Assembly: GCF_030272615.1 (NCBI RefSeq) | Contig: NC_081414.1 | Coordinates: forward strand, 823,793,896 to 823,857,895 | Reading direction: 5' to 3' | DNA length: 64,000 nt | Source: Cryptomeria japonica | Taxonomy: Eukaryota; Streptophyta; Pinopsida; Cupressales; Cupressaceae | In this document: positions 56,087 to 64,000 of the stretch, one piece after another | Layout of the letters: the number at the start of each line of letters is the position of its first letter | How positions within the stretch are numbered: the first letter of the stretch is position 1 | Program-made: the position numbers and the translations under genes | Notes under the pieces: model-generated | Database searches by the model: none | What the model was told of the DNA's origin: nothing | The model's input: the letters and a program-made list of their open reading frames with translations, nothing else

Positions 56087-57131
56087 TGTTGACGTGTATT
56101 TTGTACACGATCATACACAGAATAAAATACCCAAAGGCATCTTATCCTCTCTTGAATAAAGTCGCTAACTGCTGAAGAGATCGCAAGAAGGATCAGTTAG
56201 GATGACTCCAATGTTCTGGTAAGTAGGGTATCTACGTGTGGATAAGCACCAGTGGTCGTTGTGATTTGCTGTGTCATCAAGGGGCCTTACGTTGCCGAAG
56301 ATTTTGCTGAACTAAACAAGCTTTCAAAAAAAATGACAAAAGAGTAGGGTTTACAAGAGGTCTAATCTAGTCTAACCCTAAGAATGACTCAATGCGGACA
56401 AGACTTGGCAAGATTCTACCGACTTCAATATTGCCATAAAGTAACAACTCTATTGAAATTGATGCGATCTTCTAAGGTAACAAATGATTTTCAATACATC
56501 AAAGATCAAAGACACTACCACGGAGGTACATATCCAAGATACAACAATGATTGAAGGTTAAATGATTCAAATATCTCCAGTCGACCACGCAAGGCGTTCC
56601 TACAATCAGCAAGAAGCTAATGGTTTGGAAAGCGAATCCTACCAAAGATCAAGTCCAACACTTTGTCCTTCAAATTAACACACTACTTTGATTGAGAATG
56701 ATTCAAGAAAAATGAACAACCATGAAGATAACCAAGAGAATTGCAACAAAACACCATAACTTCAATATTTCATTGATCTCAAAACCATCATGTACAACAA
56801 CTGTTTGAATTCCTTTCTCAAAGCTCAATCTTGCTACAAAAGTAAATTGCTTCTAAACTATAATCTCTCTAATGATTTCTAACTCTCTGATATCTAATAA
56901 TCTAATGACAAAATGAAATGAAATGAGGATATAAATAGCATCCTCAATTACAATGAACGGTCCAGATCAAAAAGCAGATCAACGGTCAAGATCATGACAC
57001 CTAAACCCTAATTAGGGTTTGTTACAAATAGCCTCCTTTTTACTGAACAATATTAAATGCATAGCCAAATATTAAATTTGGCACAAAAACCTAGGAGACA
57101 TAGACCAATGACAATTAAGGTTCCATGTCAT
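56087..57131 (-). promoter_or_regulatory. Element D 3' region
   Basis: On the minus strand: inverted telo-box AAACCCTAATTAGGGTTT at 57003-57020, TATA-like CTATTTATATCC at 56938-56949, the GTAAGGCCCCTTG block near 56280-56295, the block GTGGATAAGCACCAGTGGTC (plus-strand reading, near 56238) shared exactly with A, and the end. Confidence 0.66.
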
Positions 57132-60100
57132 CTATAACAACCTCTCATCTAGAATCTTATTCCCTTTCCAATGCTCCTTTTTAGCATATGCAATGAATCT
57201 TGATACGATTCCTTCAATCTCAGCAATTGGAATCTCGGGAAGATTCTTCATTCTTTCTTCCAAATGAATGACCTGATCAAATGCCTCGAGAAGAGCAGCG
57301 TCCCATTCAGGTTCAAGTTCCTTAGTCTTTTCAATCAGGAGCATGGTAGCAAACATCTGGTCCTGTTGCTCGTCCGTGATATTAGCGTCCTTGCAAAAGA
57401 TGACCTTGATTCTATCTTCCAATTCCTGCAAATCCACATCTGTCTCAACCTCAATCCTCCTGCCAAGAATGGTACGTAGTACCTCAAATACTTTGTCCTA
57501 GATCGGGTTGATCACCTCCTCAACGTGGCTACATCTAGTACTAATGTCCTCAAAGAGAACTTCCTTCATCTGGAGTAAGGTTGACCACTGAAGCAAACTG
57601 TGAGGTCCTCCATCCATGATCTTTTCCTGCGCTAAGACCTTCCTCGATGTTTGTCTAATTACTCGCAAGACAGGAATGATAACATCTTTGGTATGAGCAA
57701 AAGCGGCTACCGTTATCATCAAGTTGTGGATGATCTCAAGAACCTGGATAGCCCTATGAATAGTCTTCATCATCCTTGTTGCAAATTCTACGGCAACTGT
57801 ATGAGATTTGTCCATCCAAGTACTCATACGCTGGACCATACTCCTGAATCTCTCTGCCTCACCAATTGATTGAAGGGGAAGTGCCTGTATAGGTGATCTT
57901 GCTGGATCCTGACGTCCTAAAGGCTCATTGAGATGGCTGAAATATGTTCTCCATGCACCGACTTCTCTCTCAAGCCTTCTATTCTTTTCCATTTCTTCTC
58001 TAAGCTTGTCTTTCAATGCCTCAAATGAATCTGTGGCATCATCCATTGTTTGTTCGGCTATAGATGGACCTAGCTCAAATGTCTCTATATCATATTCTTC
58101 TACGAGGATCTCACCTTCATACTTGTCCACGGCCGGTGTAGCTATCTGTAATTTTCTGGATCCAGTCTCATCTCTAATCATCTTGGACATCTTGGTAGCC
58201 TTCCTCTTTTCTGTCACTTCCTGAGAACGTCCAACAAGGCTCTGTAAATCAATCACATTGTCCTCATCTTCGATTACAATCACCTTCGTTAATCTTTCCT
58301 TCAACCAATCTGGGATGGCAGATCTTGTCTCTTTAACCTATATCTCCTTATGCAATGTTTCTTCTTCTCTGGGAGGAGATGTTACCTCGTCATTGTTCTT
58401 GTCTTCATGTAACTCATAATCTTGGAGAGATCCACTTGGTGACCCTTGAGGTGCCTGTCCTTCTTTATCATTTTGTACTATCGACTCCATAGACTCTTCC
58501 ACTTCAAGTGTCCTCTTTTGTTGCCGAGAAGATGTGCCAGATGAGTGATCTCGGTTGACCCCTTGCTTCCTCTTGGAAGATTCTCGCTTCTCAGGTCTCT
58601 CTTTCCTCTTCGAACCTCTTGGATGGAGATTGCCTTCACTTGCACTTCGAAGGTTGCCTTCGCTTGTATTTCTGGGATTAGGAACCTCGGGCTCATTCCA
58701 ATCTAACCTTACTGATTTGCTTTCTCGATCATAGGATGACTGGAGATGTCTGCCACTGTCCTGAGCTTGGTCGGCCACTCTGTAAATCTTGCATTTCCTG
58801 ATGAAATCCAAAGGCAATCTAGAATGCATCTTTCTTTTCACTTCGAGATCATCTAAGAGATTCATCATAAAATCCTCTATCTGAAACTCATGTTTAAATT
58901 TCCTACCGACTGTCTCCTCTATATATCCATGTGGATCAAAGCTTTCTCTCAAAGCAAAGAATGAAAAAGAATACAAAGCTAACTCCTTCACTGCGTCATC
59001 CATGGCTAAAGCATTAGGACATACCTCAACTGAATTGCCCAATATGATAGGTACAGGAACTCCATTTCCATGTCTACGTCTGAATGCCTTCGCATAAGCT
59101 GCCAACTATCTTGTTACCTCAAGTAACACTATTCTGTCTGTCGGATATCTCGGTAACATGTATGGAGGTGAAGGACATCCATGAACTCTGATATAAGTAA
59201 ATTTCGGGAATTGGATAAACCAAGCACCGTACCTTTTTACTAACTCTTGTGCATCCTGAGATAATCTGTTGTGAATCCCGCCTTGCAACGTCCTTGTGAT
59301 GTTCATTGTGAAGGTATCATTAACTAACTTGTAGTTGCTTCCTGGCGGATGATGCAAGAGGACATAGGAATCACAAACTCTGACCTCGCCGGGTCCTCTT
59401 CCAATCACTCCTCTGTGAGGTAGTCCTGCGTACTCAAAGCTCCTGATCAAGGCATATATGACGTATGAACTCATGTGGAAGGACTTGGTAGCCTTGAGTC
59501 TCCTCAACTGTACGTCCAAGCAATGGCTAATCATCCTAGCCCAATGAATTGTTCCTTTTCCCTGAACTATCACCTGGATAAAGTAGAACATCCACTTCTC
59601 AAAGTAGAAGGCTTGAGGGGCTCCTGTGACTCGGTTGAGCATCGTAATCAAATCTCTGTACTCCTCCTGGAAATCGATCCTATGTGGTGTGTTCGGTATC
59701 TTGCTCAGGCGAGGACGACTCTTGAGTAACCAATTCTTGTTGATGATGCTTAGGCAAGCATCTGGATCATCTTCGTACATGGACCTGGCTCCTTCTATGC
59801 TCTTGTATATCATATCCCTGTGCTCTGGAAGATGAAAAGCCTCACTTATAGCGTCCTCTGAAAGATAAGCTAAAGTGTTTCCTTCCTTGGACACGATCGT
59901 TCTGGACTGTGGATCATAATGACGAGCACACTTGATCATCAACTCATGGCACTGAATTGCTGGAGGGAAGCCGGCCGCCTTAATGATGCCACTTTCAATT
60001 ATCCTCCGGGCGACAGGTGATGGCTTGCCAATGTAAGGAACCTCTCAAAATTTCTTCGTGCTGAAGTTGCCCAAGTTGGTATCTCCAATGTTGCTCCACT

Positions 60101-60194
60101 TCGACACGATCTTGGTCTCCAGTTCCTCGTTCTTTTGATCTTCCTTCATGAGAGCTGGACGACTGGTGGATGCTCCCGCCTTCGGAGTCGCCAT
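57132..60194 (-). pseudogene. Element D family protein, 1,020 codons in one frame with four nonsense changes
   Basis: ATG at 60192-60194 (MATPKAGAST), stop TAG at 57132-57134. The frame is never shifted; four internal stops occur at KKF*EVP (TGA), VTR*LAA, KEI*VKE and NPI*DKV (TAG), each one C-to-T step from CGA or CAG. In element A the matching codon of the second site is still Gln. Blocks: DTNLG near residue 43; EAFHLPEHRDM; DFQEEYRDLITMLNR; FHMSSYVIYALIRSFEYAGLP; ITRTLQGGIH; WFIQFPKFTYIRVHGCPSPP near 325; YRVADQAQDSGRHL; a basic NLS-like stretch RGSKRKERPEKRESSKRK near 531; a coiled coil near 715-745; helical C-terminus. No enzyme motif recognised. Confidence 0.78.
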
Positions 60195-61030
60195 TGTAAC
60201 ACCTACACAACATTTCATAATAAGTAACTAGATTTTGCAAGGCATAACATAGATTAGAGAGTAAATTTAGGAAACTTCATGATAAGTCCTTGAGTTATCA
60301 TTTCCTAAATAACGATTGAGCTATTGCAATTCAAAATTTCAAAATTCAAAATTTGAAGCTATGACGATCAAAAATTCAAAACAAAACAAGAATTCGCCAT
60401 ACCTCACTTGAGAGCTAACTCTAAAATGCAAAATAAAGAGAATCGCCTAGGTAAAAATCGATGCTTGAAGCTTTTCCACGTGATCCTTTTCAAACGAACG
60501 TCCACCTTAGCACTTCCCCGCCTTTGGGGGTCTTTGATGTAGCCTTGGCAAGTTCGCTCAACTCACAACTAAGTTCACACCTCCTTTGAATGATGACTTC
60601 GCACCTTGCTTGGAATGGAAATTCGCTCCTCTTTGAACACAATTCGCACCTCTCCAAATCGCATGTGAAGGATGTTTGAATAATGATTTGAAAACGAAAT
60701 AAACACCTCCCTTTATAGGCGCTCACCCCCTCTTCATTAACTCTAGGCCGACTTTGCAAAATGAAGCAATTTTAAATAAATTTAAAGGCCGACTTTTGTA
60801 AGATAAAATAAATAAAACCCAAGCGCCCCATTTTTTTATTAAATTATTAATAAATTTAATGCCTTTATAATTAATTTTTTCGATTTTTTAATAGGCAAAA
60901 TTAATTAATAAATGTTTTGCGCTATTTTTTAAATGCTATCAATTGAATATACAAATTTATCGATTTTTTAGCATTTAATAAAATTCAAAAATGTTTTAGC
61001 GCCAAAATTGGAAGAGGTGGCAAGATACAA
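60195..61030 (-). other. Element D leader, CDS-proximal part
   Basis: AT-rich non-coding DNA, like the matching part of element A. No gene seen. Confidence 0.5.
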
Positions 61031-61036
61031 ACCATA

Positions 61037-62445
61037 TCGCTCTGGTCCCTGGGAGAGGGACAGGAGCGAATTATCATCTTAGCCTTGATTCTTTTGCGTT
61101 TTACGTTCACGACCATCATCTCCATGTTGAAACTGGCATGTTCGCTGGGAAACTCGAGCTTGATTGACTTGATTTTGTGGATGAGTGCCTCCTAAGACTG
61201 ATATCGCCCTGGTCCCTTGGTGAGGGACAGGAGCGAACTTTATGTTTTCTCCTTGACCTTTGTTCTTTCGATCACCAATCTTCATCATGTGGCAAGCAAT
61301 GACATTATCCCTTCGTTTCATGTTTACTTTATTCGTTCTTAACAAGGCATTTTGATGCTTAAATAGTTTTCGCCCTAGTCCCTTGGTGAGGGACAGGAGC
61401 GAACCTTGTGCTCCAACCTAAATTCTTCGTTCTTACACTTTGGCATCTTGTTCATCGCCTTCCAAATGACGTCCTCGATCTTGTGTACCCTTGCTTTGTC
61501 GTGATCTTCGAAGGAAAATGAGTAATTTAATGAAAATCGCCCTGGTCCTTGCCTGAAGGACAGGAGCGATTCTTGATATCCTAGGCTCACCCTTGCTTCC
61601 ATCAATTTGCAATCGCCTTCACAATGTAGAATGAGGTCCTTTGATCCTTCTTGAACACTTGAAACGTGATTATCATTAACAACTTAAGCCTCCATAGAAA
61701 TTTCGCTCTGGTCCCTGACTGAGGGACAGGAGCGAACTTGATGTTCTAGGCTTAATCACACTTTGCCACAACTTAAAATTATCTTCAATAGACTCGTTGT
61801 GCACCCTTTCACTTAACCTTGGCATAGAATTTGTTTCAACTTGGTGAGAAATTGGTCTAAGGCAAAAATCGCTCTGGTCCCTGACTGAGGGACAGGAGCG
61901 CTTAGGCCAATATAGAGTTCATCAGGCGTCTTGCAATCTTCAATTTGTCTTCAACAGGTTCGTTACACCTTCCTTGTTTGCCTCAAACTCAAAACTTACT
62001 TAATCCTTGCTCAAATTTTGCCTTACAAGGAAATTCGCTCTGGTCCCTGGGAGAGGGACGGGAGCTACCACTGAATTTCACCCTGGTCCCTGGCTGAGGG
62101 ACAGGAGCGATTTTGCATTTTTGGTCCATTTTCCTCATGTTTGCGCTTTCAAATTATATTCAACTGATGAAATGTACTTCCTTGGTTCTCTTCAAATCTT
62201 CAAATCGTAGAAATCCTGTGAGGACAAGGTACTGTTTGATTTTAAGCTTCGGTCCTTCACTGAGGGACAGGAGCGATTTTTGCTCCTGGCACATTTCCAT
62301 GCTTGTGAAATTCTTCAAATTATATTCAACGGAAAGAATATGCCTCCCTTTATCACTTCCATTCCGAAATTCGTCATGATCCTGCAAAGACAATAAAATT
62401 TTGAAAAACGAGCTCCGGTCCTTCACTGAGGGACAGGAGCGATTT
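61037..62445 (-). repeat. Array of ten hairpins with a spacing near 166 bp in element D leader
   Basis: Units TCGCTCTGGTCCC / GGGACAGGAGCGA begin near 61037, 61203, 61369, 61536, 61703, 61869, 62034, 62077, 62248 and 62410. Six successive steps are 165-167 bp; one extra unit at 62077 breaks the rhythm. Sequence between units is not conserved. Compared with element A, the inner stem GGACCC/GGGTC has become GGTCCC/GGGAC, so pairing is kept. Confidence 0.88.
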
Positions 62446-62811
62446 TGCATCTACAGGCCAAAATATCATGATTTTGGGATTTCAATCACTTCACAAGGCA
62501 AAAACAAGTCATTTCCAATGCCTGGGATCAATTATCAAAATTCTCAAAATTTGGTCAAAATTACTCAATCGGACAAAATCAAAAATCTCATTCATTCACA
62601 CTTAGACAAATTTGGACTTTGCATTCAAAATTCTAATTGAAACTTGACCAACTCACTTAGCCTCTAGCGAATTCACTTCATTCAAAATTGCATCCTATGA
62701 GAGGAAGCTCAAAAAGCTCTCAAGATTGACTGGACTCTGGCCTGAAAACGACAAAACGGGAAACCCTAAGGCTTGACCCTAATCCAGACAACTGACAAAC
62801 TAAACCAAAAC
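62446..62811 (-). other. Element D leader up to the hAT insertion
   Basis: Non-coding. ACCAAAAC (62804-62811) should be the 8 bp target duplication of the hAT element; its partner is outside the window. Confidence 0.45.
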
Positions 62812-62825
62812 CAGAGAAACGAATA

Positions 62826-62985
62826 TCGCCTGGACTCGGCGAGTCCGAGTGCGAGTCACCCTCGCCGAGTCCTGGGGACTCGGACTCAGACTCTGCCGAG
62901 TCCAGGAGCCAGACTCGCCGAGTTTGGCGAGTTTGGCCCAAACTCGCCAAACTCGGCGAGTCCCGTGCTTGGGACTTGGCCAGCG
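62826..62985. repeat. Subterminal GACTCGGCGAGTC repeats
   Basis: At least eight copies of CTCGGCGAGT or CTCGCCGAGT in both orientations. The word is its own near-palindrome. Similar words fill the short hAT at 14311-14607. Confidence 0.85.
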
Positions 62986-63557
62986 GCGAAGTCAATGAAA
63001 AGTTTTAAAAAAAACAATTTTAAATGGTTTTTTTGACTTGTTTTTTTTGTGTTATTTTTGTTTTATACCTAAAAGTGACTTTCATTTCATTCATTTGCAA
63101 AAATAGGAGGAGTAAAGTGAGATAAAAAGAATAACAAGGGTGCATTGAAGAAAAACCAGCAAGGAAGATTTCTTCAATTTCTTCAATTTTCTTCAAGAGT
63201 TCTAAGAGGTAACATTGTTTTTTTGAGATTTTTTTGTTTCTTATATGCAAAAATTCATTTTTCTATTCTTTTTTTTTTGAAAGTTTTACATTTTATTCCA
63301 AAATCTTTTCTATGTTACTATGTAGGCCCAGGGTTTTTAATTTTATTTTTTTTGAAGTAGGGTTTGACAAACCCTACAATTTAAAAAAAAAAATTGCAAA
63401 CCCTACTTTAGCTTTTTTGAAAAAAATGTTCAATGAGAATGAAATTATGAATGCACAACACAGAATGAATGTCTTAATTTATTTTTGCATTTGTAATGTT
63501 TTATTGTAGCAACCTTCACATTCTTATTTGCCTCAAGTTTCACAAAACAATCATACA

Positions 63558-64000
63558 ATGTCCTCTTCTAGACCTCCCATTAGAAAGGACCCTGCTTGGA
63601 AATATCATGAGGATTTTCCAGGGCAAAGAAAAGGGCAAACAAAGTGTATATTTTGCAAAACAATATTCCATGGAGGCATATATAGATTGAAATACCATAT
63701 TGCTGGTGTGCGTGGGCATGATGCCGACCCATGCACAAAAGCAGTCACTGAGGCCGTACGTGATTGCTATGTAATGGTTGAAGAAATTGAAAGGAAAAGG
63801 AAAGAAAAAGAGGATCTCACAGTCATTGGGAGACATGCACCTTTAGGAACAGGGACACAATTAGGTTGTGTTGGAGGGCCTTCTTCCTTACCTTCATATC
63901 GTCCCACTCATTTTGCTACTACTCATGCTTCCGGTTCTGCTTCTATAAGTGCCAGTGCCAATGCCTCTGCCCCTTCTCATGTTCCTAGCACTAGTAGTGG
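63558..64000 (+). CDS. hAT transposase, N-terminal part
   Basis: ATG at 63558 and open for 147 codons to the edge, with no stop. The N-terminus (MSSSRPPIRKDPAWKYHEDF) leads into a BED-type zinc finger (CIFCKTIFHGGIYRLKYHIA, then GHDADPC), then a basic helical segment (EEIERKRKEKE) and a serine/alanine-rich linker. The AUG is 746 bp from the terminal repeat. Being open, this is the better candidate for an active source element, but the core and dimerisation regions cannot be seen. Confidence 0.82.
   Translation, partial: MSSSRPPIRKDPAWKYHEDFPGQRKGQTKCIFCKTIFHGGIYRLKYHIAGVRGHDADPCTKAVTEAVRDCYVMVEEIERKRKEKEDLTVIGRHAPLGTGTQLGCVGGPSSLPSYRPTHFATTHASGSASISASANASAPSHVPSTSS

Larger units (their letters stand above)
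56087..62811 (-). mobile_element. Element D: TGTTG/CAACA family, best-preserved coding copy
   Basis: The 3' end on the minus strand is ACACGTCAACA at 56087. It sits inside the 3' region of element B, with GTCCA (56082-56086) the expected target duplication. The 5' end is not reached: a hAT transposon starts at 62812 within the leader. It shares with element A the hairpin array, the protein along its length and the 3' region. Confidence 0.72.
62812..64000 (+). mobile_element. hAT transposon, left part
   Basis: The terminal inverted repeat starts CAGAGAAACGAATATCGCC. It is followed by about 150 bp packed with CTCGCCGAGT and its reverse complement, typical subterminal transposase-binding repeats of hAT elements, then AT-rich sequence and a transposase gene that runs off the window. 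Confidence 0.85.

Noticed and set aside
61037-62445. CRISPR-like look of the evenly spaced repeats
   Set aside because: Eukaryotic context, spacers of about 130 bp and a repeated inverted motif in a transposon leader; no cas genes.

Overview
The window reads as plant nuclear DNA from a large, repeat-filled genome, most like a conifer or other gymnosperm; the species cannot be named from sequence alone. Reasons: plant-type Ty3/gypsy, Sirevirus-like and hAT elements nested several layers deep, plant retroelement primer sites (tRNA-Asp and initiator tRNA-Met), telo-box promoter motifs, and one plant gene fragment with a plastid-type DUF1995 domain. Almost every reading frame belongs to a transposon, and most are decayed.

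Layout. 1-6033: 5' part of a minus-strand Ty3/gypsy element (integrase to gag, tRNA-Asp primer site, 275 bp LTR). 6179-13858: element A (minus). 13859-15355: 3' end of a related plus-strand element (H), carrying a 297 bp non-autonomous hAT. 17082-18491: a 1.41 kb almost perfect palindrome leading into an unclassified LTR. 20195 onward: an LTR fragment. 22518-28726: element C (plus). 30817-32612: five intact exons of a DUF1995 gene (minus), the only host gene seen, with a SINE beside it. 33100-49682: element E (plus), split by a 1,644 bp solo LTR and by an 11 kb hAT transposon, which is itself split by a 7,755 bp pol-less Sirevirus-like element. 49952-56086: element B (plus), interrupted by element D (minus, 56087 onward), which is interrupted by a second hAT transposon (62812 to the edge).

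The main discovery candidate is the repeated family A, B, C, D, E and H. Each complete copy starts TGTTGT, ends (C)RTCAACA and has a 5 bp target duplication (exact for C). Each starts with a small hairpin whose stem covaries between copies, then 2-3 kb of non-coding leader filled with copy-specific repeat arrays, then (except in E) one frame for a protein of about 1,020 residues that I do not recognise, then about 1 kb holding an inverted telo-box pair, a TATA box about 64 bp further on, and a conserved GTAAG block. There is no reverse transcriptase, integrase or protease. The TG..CA ends, the 5 bp duplication and a promoter near the 3' end fit giant solo LTRs carrying a gene in U3; a pol-less element of another kind is the alternative. 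All protein copies are broken, mostly by nonsense changes of the C-to-T type, so they look like relics of a methylated family.

Order of events inferred from nesting: E inserted beside an old copia-like LTR end; later E received a solo-LTR element and a hAT; the hAT then received the Sirevirus-like element. B received D in its 3' part, and D then received a hAT of the same family as the short element at 14311-14607.
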